A DNA stretch of 64,000 bases, from positions 1,240,001 through 1,304,000 of the forward strand of contig CM055834.1 in NCBI GenBank assembly GCA_029582265.1. Direction: 5' to 3'. The position numbers were made by a program, and so were the translations under genes. The notes beneath the pieces are model-generated. The model worked only from the letters and a program-made list of their open reading frames with translations. It had not been told where the DNA came from and searched no databases. Shown here in pieces: positions 12,203 through 23,962 of the stretch (positions are counted from its first letter, which is position 1; each line of letters begins with the position of its first letter). This DNA comes from Zoroaster sp. YZ-2022. Its lineage: Eukaryota; Echinodermata; Asteroidea; Forcipulatida; Zoroasteridae.

Positions 12203-12492
12203 CTGAACAGTCCGAGGTCTTGTCAAGTTTTCAAACAGAAGACAAACCATTTTGATTCTAATCACTCATTTAATGAAAAATGCTTTCAATTTGTGAGCTG
12301 AAAGTGACTGTTGAATGTGAAAATCTTGCAATGCAATTTCAACAGTCACTTTCAGCTCACAAATTGAAAAGCATTTTTCATTAAATGAGTGATTAGAATC
12401 AAAATGGTTTGTCTTCTGTTTGAAAACTTGACAAGACCTCGGACTTGCGTTTCTTTTGCTGTCCTCGGACTTGCGTTTCTTTTGCTGTTCAG
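12203..12492. mobile_element. near-perfect hairpin element, copy 1 (TA-flanked)
   Basis: The ends CTGAACAG and CTGTTCAG are flanked by TA. The arms, about 125 bp from 'GAGGTCTTGTCAAGTTTTC' to 'GAGCTGAAAGTGACTGTTG', are complementary around about 12332. The right arm keeps a terminal 'CGTTTCTTTTGCTG' repeat that is deleted from the left arm. A TA duplication would fit a Tc1/mariner-type target. It is non-coding. Confidence 0.85.
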
Positions 12493-12814
12493 TATACTTT
12501 GAAATGAGATACAGTGTATTTCACACAATATTTTTTGGGAAGCTTGATTTTTACAGTCAAGCTACATGTACATGTATGTCAAAATGAATTTACAACAGGA
12601 CTCACCATAAATTCATTTCAGTAAGCAGCCACTATAAAAAAAAAACATGCTTCTCACAATTATATTACAGCAAATTTGTTTTTTTCCCATTCTTCAAGTA
12701 AAATAGCGATTTTCCAATGAAAAGCGATTTTTTTTTAAAACACTGGCTATACCGTACATCTTCGAGGAACAATTTTGCATTTTGTGTGTATATACATACA
12801 TGTAATTGCTAATA

Positions 12815-12965
12815 TTGATGAGCAAATCGTGAATTTTGATTAGCAAATTGTGACTATTGATTAGCAAATTGTGAATTTGGATTAGCAAATTGTGAATTTG
12901 GATTACTAAATTGTGAATTTGGATTATAAGCAAAACTTGAATTTGGACGAGCAAATTTTGATTAA
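12815..12965. repeat. about 21-bp minisatellite
   Basis: The unit is about 'GATTAGCAAATTGTGAATTTG', present in about six degenerate copies. The minus-strand frame 'LLIQIHN' repeat is a by-product. Confidence 0.8.
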
Positions 12966-13499
12966 ATGTAGCATATTGTGAATTCTGTGTAGCATTTCGT
13001 GTTGCAATTCGTTCAGTCGGCCGCTACTGAATGCGATGAGAACTGTGTTATGATTCATGAAGGCATTTCAAACATGCAAGCCAGTGTTGGCGTTTATTTG
13101 CATGCACAATGAATACATTAGATATGTTTGGTCCCTTCCACGTGGCGTATAACGGCAGAGAAGAAAGGGATACTGGTTCACACATTGTAGATGTTGTCTG
13201 CTGTGTATTGTGAATGCACAGGGCATTATAAAGAAACCATAAAGAAATTATAAAGAAATTAGAAATATTGTACAGTTTGTAGTGACACCCTACAAAAAAA
13301 AAATAAATAAATAAATAAATAAAATATTATGATTCTATGGTTATGTATATGTACATTTTTTTTTAAATTATAATTCAAAAGTTTGATTGAAGGGAATGTA
13401 CAACATTGATTACTCTACATGTAATGTTGGCAAAACTGCTTCTTTGAGAATGCTTACTTTATTTGAATCACGATTCAATTTATACAGTACATCAAACAA

Positions 13500-14085
13500 G
13501 TGCCATGGCCGAGCGGTTTAGTGCATCGGATTTGTGTTCTGATGGCCGGGTCGTCAGAATGTGGGTCCGAATCCCGACCGCGAACTTGGTGCTTGTGTCC
13601 CTCGAGCAAGACACTTTACCATAATTGCTTCTCTCCACCCAGGAGTAAAAAATGGGTACCTGTGAGGGCAAAGTTGGTTGTTGTGTTTGATTAGCCCCTA
13701 TATGCACCGTAATGGCAGCAATTGAGCTGTATACTCCCCAGGGAGCTGAGATGGTTTCAGGAATGATTTATGCGCCTGATGAGCAGGGGTAATAATGTAC
13801 ACTGGTGCTCAAGGCGCATTACTGTACATTATTACATTACCCCTGCTCATCAGGCACATAAATCATTCCTGAAACCATCTCAGCTCCCTGGGGAGTATAC
13901 AGCTCAATCAAACACAACAACCAACTCTGTCCTCACAGGTACCCATTTACCCCTGGGTGGAGAGAAGCAATTGTGGTAAAGTGTCTTGCTCAAGGACACA
14001 AGCACCCCGGTCGCGGCTGGGATTCGTACCCACATTCTGATGAACACAAATCCGATGCACTAAACCGCTCGACCATGGCACTCCA
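13500..14085. mobile_element. two tRNA-derived SINEs, tail to tail
   Basis: 13500-13800 (+) starts 'GCCATGGCCGAGCGGTTTAG', like a tRNA 5' half and A-box. 13801-14085 is an inverted copy ending 'TAAACCGCTCGACCATGGCA'. The internal body includes 'CTTGAGCAAGACACTTTACC'-type sequence and 'CCTGATGAGCAGGGGTAAT'. The forward copy lacks its (TTA)n tail at the junction. No protein is encoded. Confidence 0.85.
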
Positions 14086-15311
14086 CATGTATATGGAAAT
14101 CCAATTGCAAAGGAAAGATGGTACGGAGTCGGAATACCTTGAATCATGTTAACTAACTGCATTGCACAACTTGTAAAACATCCATCAAGTTTACTGTGCT
14201 TGCAAATATACGCATCCCATTTTCAACGGTGGGAAGTAATGTACAACATTAGTATACAATTTGGAAATGTACATGTATACATAACTTGTATCGTATTCAT
14301 TTCACCCCATCTAGTATTCAAGAGATACATGTGCAAATTAAACAAACCTCTGGACAATTTTATTACAATGTGTGCTCAAGGTCTTTGAGGAAATGTTTGG
14401 GGGTTTTTATACAGTAATATTTTGATTATTTACACAAAGTTGTCTGAGTGCAAAAGAGACTGCGAAAAACTAAAGCGTATTTCAATGTATGTGTATATTT
14501 AACAAGAAAATTCATGTACATATGTCCATGTAGTATACATGTTAAATGCATTGAGATTGTTCCTTTCATTTAAACGTACATGTAGAATTTCCGGCTATCG
14601 GAAAGAATTTCTATCACGTGTGAAAGAAATACTTCAAGGGGTGTGTTGATACCATGCTTAACTGTTCACCAATTCACAGTTTTACGTAAAACTGATCATT
14701 TTACATGTATGTTTTTCGAGATCACAAACAGTGGCTTTAACATGGAAATGAGGGCAGCTGTACTGTGCAAGATGACATGACACATTTACACAAACACTGT
14801 AAAATAAGTGAGCTATTACCGTGATAAATACGGTACCAATCTCTTCCTTGTTACAGACACATAAATTGTGACCCGTTTTTGACCTCAATTGCTGAATAAA
14901 TATACATGTACAGTACGTATCTGCCATCCACCACAAAATCCTGTATCATGTTTTGTTTATTCTAACAACTTGGTTGGCAGGGTAGAATTGGTTTTTTTCC
15001 CTTGTAATTAACTTTCTTCTATAAAGTGAATAAAAATGGAGTTTTGCCAACATAACTTATGTTGTACCTCCCTCTTTTTTGAAAATGCAGGGTTTTTTAT
15101 ACAGTATATTCTGGTACACTTTTTAGGCCAAAATAAACTTTAGTTGGTATCTTCAAAAATGGAAGTGCAATGTACATGGAGAGGTTTTTCAAAGTAAACG
15201 TATTTCCCCATGGGTGAATGACCAAAATCATTCACCCAGCAATGAATAATTTTGGGTCATCCCTCCAGGTCTGGGCAAGCTTTTGTGACATGATGTCCTT
15301 GTTACATATGT
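14086..15311. other. AT-rich non-coding DNA
   Basis: No exon or clear repeat boundary was recognised. TACATGTA words are frequent. Confidence 0.5.
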
Positions 15312-16140
15312 GTAAGGACACAATACTGGCTGACAAAAATGGGACACAGGGGGTAAAGAAAAATGTTGGTGGAAAGTTGTAATTTACTTGGAAGTCATGA
15401 GAATGGACACCCTTGTACTTTAAAATAGCATTGGAGAGATAATGTGCCAAGTAATGTGCCAAGTAATGTGCCAAGTAATGTGCCAAGTAATGTGCCAAGT
15501 AATGTGCCAAGTAATGTGCCAAGTAGATTTTCCTCCCTGTTGTATTTTCTCGATTGGCGTGTGAAAGTTAACGTAAGTTACATGGTGTCCACTTTTCAGT
15601 CTAGTACCCAACAATAAAAGTCAAAGCAAAAAAATGTTTACACCATGATTATGTAGCTTATTCCCAATAAAAAATGGCATAGTTTGGTAAGGATGAATTT
15701 TGTAAAAAAAAAATATCTGGCCGTTTTAACATCGTATGATTTGGCGGACACGATGTGTAACTTAACGTGAACACAGATTTAGCGATCATTTTTGAGGTTC
15801 GTGAAATTTTTTATTTTTTTTTATTTTTAGGAGCCAGTTTATTTCTTCATTAAGTTACTCAAGTTATATGCACATCGTGAGGAAAATAAGTAAGGGATAC
15901 GTAAAGTGTTCGATTTGATGAACTTTTGTTCAATTAATGTCCCATTTTTAGACGCCATTTTGGAAATAAAATCGGTTTGTAAACGTGAATTAAAAGTGAC
16001 ACAACACGTATTCACACTTTATTTTATCTTTATTTGTCTCTTAAACATATATACAAATGTTATCTAAAATAAAAAACAGTTCAAAATAGTCAAATTATTT
16101 AAGAAAATCAAGATCATTTTGGTCAGTATTGTGTCCTTAC
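15312..16140. mobile_element. TIR element with 8-bp ACATATGT flanks
   Basis: The ends are 'GTAAGGACACAATACTG' and its inverse, flanked on both sides by ACATATGT (15304-15311 and 16141-16148). That is an 8-bp target duplication, hAT-like in length. A 5' fragment of the same family lies at 24919-25070. Copy 1 holds a minisatellite expansion. No transposase is encoded. Confidence 0.75.
15441..15524. repeat. 12-bp minisatellite, seven perfect copies
   Basis: The unit is AATGTGCCAAGT. The related element at 25050-25061 has one unit at the same position, so this is an expansion inside the element. The minus-strand AHYL-repeat frame is an artefact of the 12-bp period. Confidence 0.95.
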
Positions 16141-16282
16141 ACATATGTGTGGGTACATGTACACATACCATTCATTATCCTTATTATGAGTGCACATTCT
16201 CAGTTGTTCTTCAAATTAGAATGAAATAAATCTCCGCGCCTTGAACGGGAAGTTACAATAATGTTAATTAGGAGTCAAAGTA

Positions 16283-16555
16283 AATGACAATAAGTAAGAC
16301 CAATTGCGGTGACACCATGTGAAATTCTCAATTGAGTAATAATTAGTTCTGAAAAGAACTTGAGGTTACAACTCGACGTTTCGATCAGTGTGCTCGGATT
16401 GTCTTCAGGAGAACGATCAGAGCATACTGATCGAAACGTCGAGTTGTAACCTCCAGTTCTTTTCAGAACCAATTACTACTCAATTGAGAATTCCACACGG
16501 TGTCACCGCAATTAGTCTTACTTATCCTCTTCACCATGCAAAGCTACAAGTTTTA
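16283..16555. mobile_element. palindrome of two SINE/LINE-tail copies, head to head
   Basis: The left arm reads 'GACACCATGTGAAATTCTCA' inward to 'ACTCGACGTTTCGATCAG', and the right arm is its inverse ('CTGATCGAAACGTCGAGTTG', 'AATTCCACACGGTGTCACC'). The centre is near 16400. The right copy continues to the shared 3' end 'GCTACAAGTTTTACCT'. Confidence 0.8.
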
Positions 16556-16604
16556 CCTAAATGATAATAAATGGTACATTTACCTACGTAACAAGAGAGT
16601 GGGG

Positions 16605-16925
16605 TGCTATGGTCAAGCGGTTTAGTACATCGGATTTGTGTTCTGATGGCTGAGTCGTCAGAGTGTGTGGGTTCGAAGCCTTGCCGCGACCATGGTGCTT
16701 GTGTCCTTGAGCAAGACACTTTACCATAATTGCTGCGAGGGTCGAATTGAACCCAGCCACTAGGGAAGTACAGGCCAGTGCATGCTTAGTGCCGGTCCCA
16801 AGCCCGGATAAATGGGAGGGTTGCGTCAGGAAGGGCATCCGGCATAAAACCTATGCTAAATCAAATATGCGGATCATGATCCGCTGTGGCGACTCCTAAC
16901 GGGAGCAGCCAAAAGAGGACAACAA
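16605..16925 (+). mobile_element. chimeric SINE: tRNA head with RTE-like 3' tail
   Basis: 16605-16735 is the usual SINE head ('GGTCAAGCGGTTTAGTACAT', 'CCTTGAGCAAGACACTTTAC'). At 'ATAATTGCT' it switches to a different tail ('GGGTTGCGTCAGGAAGGGCA', 'CTGTGGCGACTCCTAACGGG'). From memory this tail is the 3' end shared by RTE-type LINEs and their SINEs in many animals. No other copy here has it. Confidence 0.7.
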
Positions 16926-17053
16926 CAACCTACGTAACAAGAGACACCTAGATCACAAAGTTTGCCCCAACCTGGTGGAATGAACCCATAATCCAATAAT
17001 GGAAATCAAGAAATCACTAGAAATCACAACAAATCACTAGACATTTTTTGTTT

Positions 17054-17512
17054 TTAACCCTAACCACCCTGAATCCATCAAAATCCATCCCCCTGTTTTG
17101 GAGGATTTCCGCGGATTCAGGATATCTCCACATTGAGCATATGGCGGACTTTGATGGATTCAGGATTTCAATAGTTTTTAACTGCTTGGTCATGTTGGTT
17201 GATGTATTTTGATGGATTATAGTTACATGTACTGTACATGTACAGCCAACACTTGTACTGTATGTGTTAGATTTTGATGGATTCTATGCAGCAACATACT
17301 ATACAAATTTTCATGTGAGCATGGTATCCTGAATCCGCCAAAATCCGCCAGAAATTTAGTGGTGGATTTTGGCGGATTCAGGATATGTCCAATATCTACA
17401 CTGGCGGATTCTGATGGATTCAGGACACCAGCATTTTGTGTGTGACAAAAATGGTGGATTTTGGTGGATTCAGGATACTTTCTAGTAAAAATACCCAAGG
17501 GGTTAGGGTTAA
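17054..17512. mobile_element. TTAA/CCCTAAC element, GGATTTTGGCGGATTC-word family
   Basis: The left end is TTAACCCTAACCACC and the right end GGGGTTAGGGTTAA. The body is built of 'GAATCCGCCAAAATCCGCC'-type words in both orientations. 28676-29098 is a second, nearly identical copy. It is non-coding. Confidence 0.85.
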
Positions 17513-17990
17513 TCGTTGCCACTTTCACTCCAGGTTATTATCTGTACAGGTGATATCACCAAATTCAGTTTGGTAAACTACATGTACATATATATATGTA
17601 CAATGCACCTTAGTATGTTACATGTAACCACTACATGTATTTAGTGCGTCATCATACATGCCACAATTGTCATGGTTACCACTGTCGTCATTATCATGTT
17701 TCAAAGTCGTCACTGTGATCAGGTTTCTTTGTTGCTGCTGTTGCTTTTTCTTCGTCTTTTTTTTTCTTCTTTTTTTCAAAGGAAAAGATCATTCTGAGAA
17801 GCCCAATCAAATTTGATCGGACGTGTCTTGACTCTAATGCCAATCCCTGAGCTCGGATCAAACTATTAATCGCCGGAAATACTTTAAGCTGTACACCAAT
17901 TGGTAAAAAACATGTCTGTAAATGCATCCATAATTGATACAGATATGCAGAAACCAACCTGTGAAAATTTCAGCTTATTTTGTTGTGTCA
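17513..17990. other. non-coding DNA
   Basis: Holds TACATGTA words and T-rich runs. The minus-strand frame across it shows no domain. Confidence 0.45.
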
Positions 17991-18420
17991 TTAGGCCAAC
18001 AAAAAAAAGCCTCCGGTTTCTGGTTAAATAGGTCGGCTTCAAAATCGGTGAGATGATGCATTTTTTTTTTTTTTTTTTTTTTTTTTTTGGTAATCTTTTT
18101 TTTTTGCCAACCACTTGAACCAGTGAAACACGTGATGTATGCGTAGATGTATACGCGGTTATTGGAACCAAACCAAATTTCCCATACACAAAGTATGGTG
18201 GCAAAGAGAGGCCTCACAAATCAGGCAAATATTCATACCCCTAATAGATTTTTAAAAAGTCATTTAAAACATACCACGGCAGAATTCCAAATCGATCCAG
18301 CAATTTTGGCTGCAATTGGACATTGTTTCACAGCAAAAAAAAAAAAAAAAAAAACGGAAAACTAAAAATGCTAAAATGCGCGGGTCTGAGTCGACACGCA
18401 CGGAGACCAGAAACCGGATG
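17991..18420. mobile_element. TAAGGCCAA-ended TIR element, copy 1
   Basis: The ends are inverted 'CTCCGGTTTCTGG' and 'CCAGAAACCGGA'; better copies extend to TAAGGCCAATAAAAAA. The core ('CAAATTTCCCATACACAAAG', 'GAGGCCTCACAAATCAGGCA', 'TTTTGGCTGCAATTGGACAT') is shared by copies at 41829, 43450, 58997, 60645 and 62857. It is about 430 bp and non-coding, with poly-T and poly-A runs inside. Confidence 0.8.
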
Positions 18421-18675
18421 TACAAAACCTTTAATCCAAATCGGGGCAACGAGTAAAACCCGTCCTTGAGCGAATCATTTTTCAAGAAAGGAACCAGAGT
18501 TACTTACGTAGATTGGTGCTTCCTTTGGAGAAAATGCCATGTGGCAGTTGTCCCCTGAATGAATACAAAAAAACAAAACAAAATTAATATTAAAAATATT
18601 AGGGTTAAAAATTTGTTCCTGTCTACTCACCTAAAGAAGGGGGCGAAGTGACTTTGAAGCAAGTCAAATGAAGAA

Positions 18676-18843
18676 CAGGCCTGATACTTCGTACTTGAAG
18701 GGGCAAGGCGATTTTTCCTTGGCAAAGGGCACCTCTATGAGGAATTTGTAAATTTCTATTGGGACTTTTGAAAGGGCACCAAGGCAAAGACCAGGGGCAA
18801 CGGAGGCAATTGCCTCCGTTGCCTCCGTTAAGTATCAGGCCTG
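18676..18843. mobile_element. 168-bp CAGGCCTGATACTT TIR element
   Basis: It has perfect 14-bp inverted ends. The interior ('AAGGGGCAAGGCGA', 'GCAAAGGGCACC') matches the shorter element at 47880-48007. CAG-starting ends suggest a hAT-like origin, but I see no target duplication. Confidence 0.75.
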
Positions 18844-18939
18844 GAAGAAGACAAAACAAATCAAGATTGATTAGGGTTGTGGCCACGGGCGATAAATACA
18901 AGGTTCTTTTCTTACCTGTGGCTCTAACCCAACCTATCT

Positions 18940-19197
18940 TTAACCCTAACCCCCTCTAGGTATTCTGGCTAGGAACCTTCCTGAATCCTCCAAAATCCAT
19001 CAGTGCACTTTTGGAAACATCCCCTTATCTTTAAAATGCACCATGCATTTTCGTTGATCTTTCATATTCAGCGCTTATGGCCTGTACTTCTTGCCATGTA
19101 GTAATTTTGTCCCATTTGAAGAAGTGAAACTACATGTACCAGTTTCCAACAGTGCTGAATTTTTCAAAAAACTGCCCCTTTGATGGGTTTGGGTTAA
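18940..19197. mobile_element. TTAA/CCCTAAC element, second subfamily
   Basis: The left end is TTAACCCTAACCCCC and the right end 'GGTTTGGGTTAA'. It is collinear with 48097-48369 ('TATTCTGGCTAGGAACCTTC', 'AATCCTCCAAAATCCATCAG'). Confidence 0.8.
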
Positions 19198-19394
19198 TGA
19201 GTTGTATTTTCATTCATAAATGCCCTCCTAATTATGTTATCAAAATGTAAATTTAGTCATTTTTGTTGCAAAAATAAAAACATTTAAATAAATAAATAAA
19301 TGAACATTTTTCAACTATATTTGAGGACACCGAAGCATGAATGTAAGATTTTACCTACACTAAATAATATTTTAATAATACTCATTTCTTATGT

Positions 19395-19935
19395 ACAGCA
19401 TTGCACACGTCTCAATGCGCTTTACACCTGGTCATTGGACCTACATTAATTTATCATTCCTTGTAATCTTTCTCAGCTCCCTGGGGAGTACATACATGTA
19501 CAGTAGCACATGCATACAAACATGAGGACACTATGGCACATGATGGATTACAATTTCTGCACTCTGGATCCGTTTGCATACTACATGTACATGTACATAG
19601 TATGCTATGGTCGAGCGGTTTAGTGCATCGGATTTGTGTTCTGATGGCCGAGTCAACAGAATGTGGGTTCGAATCCCAGCCACGACCGGGGTACTTGTGT
19701 CCTTGAGCAAGATACTTTACCATAATTGCTTCTCTCCACCCAGGAGTAAATGGGTACCTGTGAGGGCAGAGTTGGTTGTTGTGTTTGAATAGCCCTATAT
19801 GCGCGGTAATGGCAGCAATTGAGCTGTATACTCCCCAGGCAGCTGAGATGGTTTCAGGAATGATTTACGCGCCTGATGAGCAGGGGTAATAATATAATGC
19901 ACCTTGAGCACCAGTTTGGTGGATACGTGTGCTAT
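19395..19935. mobile_element. SINE fragment (minus) followed by full SINE (plus)
   Basis: 19395-19490 is the reverse-strand body end ('TTTCTCAGCTCCCTGGGGAG'). 19606-19935 is a forward copy with head 'TGGTCGAGCGGTTTAGTGCA' and 3' region 'TTGAGCACCAGTTTGGTGGA'. It encodes no protein. The TACATGTA-rich spacer separates them. Confidence 0.8.
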
Positions 19936-19954
19936 GTGCAGTAACTCGACATCA

Positions 19955-20422
19955 TCATCATCAATTATTATCAATTATCATCATTATCATCATTATCATC
20001 ATTATCATCATTATCATCATTATCATCATTATCATCATTAGCATACTGATCAGAGCATACTGATCAAAATGTCGAGTTGTACCTCCAGTTCTTTTCAGAA
20101 CTAATTACTACTCAATTGAGATTCCACATGGTGTCACCGCAATTAGTCTTACTTATCCTCACCATGCAAAGCTACAAGTTTTACCTATCATCATTATCAT
20201 CATTATCATCATTATCATCATTATCATCATTATCATCATTATCATCATTATCATCATTATCATCATTATCATCATTATCATCATTATCATTATCATCATT
20301 ATCATCATTATCATCATTATCATCATTATCATCATTATCATCATTATCATCATTATCATCATTATCATCATTATCATCATTATCATCATTATCATCATTA
20401 TCATCATTATCATCATTATCAG
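19955..20422. repeat. two (ATCATCATT)n blocks around a SINE/LINE tail
   Basis: A 9-bp microsatellite fills about 19975-20040 and 20187-20419. Between them sits the 'GTCGAGTTG' to 'GCTACAAGTTTTACCT' tail seen at 16400-16550. The microsatellite starts exactly after the tail, so it probably grew from the element's 3' repeat. Long Ser-Leu and Met-Ile frames across it are artefacts. Confidence 0.9.
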
Positions 20423-20429
20423 GGCAATT

Positions 20430-20850
20430 CCACCGTGACTGACATTACGGTTTTTACTAAATTTGAATGTAAAATCAGCTCCGATGTCTGAACAATTACA
20501 GCCAGCTGAACCATGTTTGGCATGGGGGATACTAGGACCTGAATACACAATACAGTATTGAAACTTTGAAATTTCATGTTCAGCTTTTCCGACTATGGGG
20601 GTTGTTTAATGCCGTGACTGACATTACAAAAAGCGACGCAACCAAAAAATGTCAAACATGTTTTTAAAATTTCTCTTCAAGTTAAGTGTTGCAGATCTAA
20701 AACCATATGAACATTATAGCTAAAAGGGTAAGTAACGCATGTAGTAAGATGGGAAAAACTCTTCATGAATTTTTCAACAAATATGCAAATTCACCTCCGT
20801 GACTGGCATTACCGTGACTGACATTACGCATTAGATTCATAACACCTGTT
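20430..20850. mobile_element. repeat with reiterated CCGTGACTGACATTAC word
   Basis: The word occurs at about 20433, 20613, 20797 (one mismatch) and 20811. The left border resembles a terminus ('GGGCAATTCCACCGTGACTG'). A matching right terminus was not found, so the element is probably truncated. It is non-coding. Confidence 0.55.
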
Positions 20851-22204
20851 AACAGTAACAACAATTTAACACTAAAACGATAAATTTTCTGTCAACAAGA
20901 GAAGTATCAATTAACTGTTTATGCTCTTTTTAAAGGAATAATTATAATTTTAAGATGTTTAAAGGTTGGAACATGCATTAAATGTCATGAAATGTATAAA
21001 ATACAAGCTGAATTCGGGAGGCAGTTTTCATTGAAGAAAATGGATAGGTGCTCCCCTTTTTAATAAAATAGTCTTTGTCAGTAAAATAACAGACGTGTTG
21101 TTTTTCACATGCATGAAAGAATTGAGAGAAGACAGACATGTAAAACTGCTATTTCAAAATTTTCAAGCATTGTTGTAACTTACATGTATGTGCTACAAAT
21201 GCATGCCTACATTTGTTTACACATACTCTCCCATCCTAGCCGGTGAGCAATATTCAACGTGGTCAGGTATAAGATTCTAGTTTTGTTTTTTTGTTTTTTT
21301 AATTTGCAGTACACCATGCGGTAGCTACTATCGCTGAGAAAAATGTATACATGTAGTTCAGGAACCGATCTACATGTACATGTATAAAATGTACTTAGCG
21401 ACGGTTTAAGTAGAGGCCACATGATGTACAGCAAACAGAACACCAACGTTGTCAGATTGTGGTCAGGTTCCAAGAAATTATGTTACCACATTGTTAAATC
21501 TACACATAATTTAGGGTTAAACCACCCCCCCCCCCCCACACACACCACTTTGTAAATCTACAGCTTGGTGTAGTAGCAGATTAGTTTACATTTCTTTAAG
21601 TTTTTACTGTACTAAATAATACATGTATAAGTAAAATACTGCACAAAACAGTCTCGTCCTTCCCATCAAACCAGCACTCTGTATCCATTGAGTCGATCTA
21701 CAGTGTATAGAAGATATTTTAAACACGGGAGAGATGTTATAGTTTGTGTGTTTAAGTTGATTCGTGATGGGTTGACAACATTACACTTATCTGTACTTTG
21801 ATGTTCTTAACAAAGTCGACCCATACGTCAAAATGTCACAACTGTGACATTTTGGGGCATACACTTTCTTATCTGAAGATTAATGGCATACCCCAAGGCT
21901 CTTCAGAGAGATGAGGTAAACTGAAGCAGCCACCTGCTTTGTTTCATTGCAAGGTTGACTTGAAATAAAAAACTCCATATGTTATTCACTTACCTGTATA
22001 AGATGGATGATGGTGTATTAAAAATACAAATTATTCGCTGGGGGGGGGAGGCAAGGGGGGCAAATACCCCCAGTTATTTTTTTTCCCCCCAATTTTTTTC
22101 CCCGATGGTAAGTCAATGCTTTTTCAGCAGTACAAAATTACATTAAAGATTAATGTTTTCCCCCTTAAATTTAAGGTTGCCCCCCTCTTGCCCACCCCCT
22201 CTTG
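20851..22204. other. AT-rich non-coding DNA
   Basis: No exon recognised. C- and G-runs lie near 21525-21538, 22040-22048 and 22180-22212. Confidence 0.45.
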
Positions 22205-22323
22205 CCCCCCCCCCTGAATCCATCAAAGTCCGCCATATGCTCAATGTGGAGATATCCTGAATCCGCCGAAATCCTCCAAAACAAGGGGATGGATTTTGAT
22301 GGATTCAGGGTGGCTAGGGTTAA
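22205..22323 (-). mobile_element. fragment of TTAA/CCCTAAC element
   Basis: It is the inverse complement of the first 110 bp of the element at 17054, ending 'GGTGGCTAGGGTTAA'. The other end is lost in a C-run. Confidence 0.75.
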
Positions 22324-22522
22324 AAAATTAAACAAAATTTTTGCAAATTCAAGTTCCACTAAATTTATCAACATAATTCAACACTACATGTATTATAGCA
22401 CTTCTTGCTATACATGTAAATGAATAAGCTCTTTAGTAATCAATTTATTAAGTCATGAATCACTGAACATGAAGGTGGCTCATGAGTATAATGTGTAGGT
22501 TGTGGCATTCACCTCTTCACTA

Positions 22523-23391
22523 ATGCAGGCGTCAATTTGAAGCCTGGACCCACCCTCCTCACGTCATCACCTTTCTTCACCTGAGCCAATTATGTATAAG
22601 GTCAGGATTTCACCACCACTTCACTATCAGCAAATGTGTTAGTCCAGGCTTCACCCTTTGAATTATTTCCATAGGTGAAGCTTCACTTTTTCAGTTTTCG
22701 CCAGGTCTGACGCTTCACCACTGTTTCACCATATTGGCCATTTGCATAGTTCAAGCTTCACCTCTATATTAAAATCAAGCTTAGTTAGTTGCTAACGTTC
22801 GCCAACGTTGGCGGCGCACTTGAGATCGGTCAACCTCGTCCCCATGGTTTACTTTATTTCCAACATGTTTACGGTCAACCTCGTACTGCTCGACACACCC
22901 TGGGGACGAGGTTGGAGATCGGTGGCAAACGTGCGCAAACTTGGCAACGTTTGCGCAAGTGGAACGCACCCAGGATACAGTTTGCAAGGTGGTGCAGGGG
23001 CGCGATGTTTTAGATTGTGTGTATTTGTGTGGGCAAACTTCAGTTCAAAAATTGCGCGCACGCAAATTCCAAGTTGGCTTCTTGTAATTTCAAAAAGGCC
23101 ATCTTCAAAGATTGCATCACAACAGTTGTTTGAAACGCCACGACTTCGACATATTTTCGACACGACCGATGTAGTGGATTCGATGTCACATCACCAAACA
23201 CAAATAAGGCTCGTCAACGCTTCACCCGTTCATCAACTTTTATAGGTAACGCTTCACCCAATTATTAAAAAAGAACGTTACGGCTTCACTATAACAACAA
23301 ATTATTGACCTCAGGCTTCGGCGTCGAAGCGGCGTCGATATTTTGCGACCTCTGAGGAGGGTGGGTCCAGGCTTCAAATTGACGCCTGCAT
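22523..23391. mobile_element. 869-bp element with perfect 39-bp TIRs and GCTTCACC words
   Basis: 22523-22561 and 23353-23391 are exact inverse complements, starting ATGCAGGCGTCAATTTGAAG. The interior near both ends is full of TTCACC-type words ('CAGGCTTCACCC', 'CGCTTCACCACTGTTTCACC', 'AACGCTTCACCC'). The middle has inverted segments around 'CGAGGTTGGAGATCGGT'. No transposase-like frame is convincing. Confidence 0.85.
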
Positions 23392-23923
23392 AAGTCACCA
23401 AGATTGTATGGCGAACACGTACACGGTCTTTCTGGAGCCCGCTGACGGCATGTACATGTACAGGCTTATGTGTACAATACTGGTAACACAATGCTGCCGG
23501 CCATATTTCTGTTACTTGGTTTCTATGGTAACAGGTCAAGCGGGTCACCATTAGAGAGTTCATCATGCAAGCAATCCAAGGCCATAACTATGTACATGTA
23601 CAGTACATGTATGTTGGTTCTCTGCCCAAAAAGCCTACATTGATTCATTGTGATTCCTGATCGGTCACCGACTCACAACTGGGGTTTTTTTTTGTCTTCA
23701 TTTTTCATAGGGAGATGAACAAACCCAACATTTCAATTGAATTTCTCGAATTTGTTTGGCACAGACATGTCGTTGCTACATGCAGGTCCTCATTTTGAAA
23801 CCAACCTGGAATCATTGAAAAAGCACTATTAACTGATTACACTTTGGGGGTGAGGTAAAATCGTCCTTAAAATGAATCTTTTAAATAGAGAAAATAGGAA
23901 TGTTACGTCAAATTTACAAAAAG

Positions 23924-23960
<37 letters not shown>
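23924..23960. repeat. (AAT)n microsatellite
   Basis: About twelve AAT units. It sits just before the reverse-strand SINE, where that SINE's 3' tail would lie. Confidence 0.9.

Positions 23961-23962
<2 letters not shown>

Noticed and set aside
15232..15614. Minus-strand AHYL and HITW repeat proteins
   Set aside because: They are translations of a 12-bp minisatellite in a transposon; the related copy has one unit.
20077..20548. Ser-Leu-rich and Met-Ile-rich 120-130 aa frames
   Set aside because: Translations of the (ATCATCATT)n microsatellite on each strand.
22789..23245. Overlapping 100-145 aa frames, higher GC
   Set aside because: They lie wholly inside a TIR element with internal inverted repeats. 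Neither strand shows a known domain or splice-site logic.
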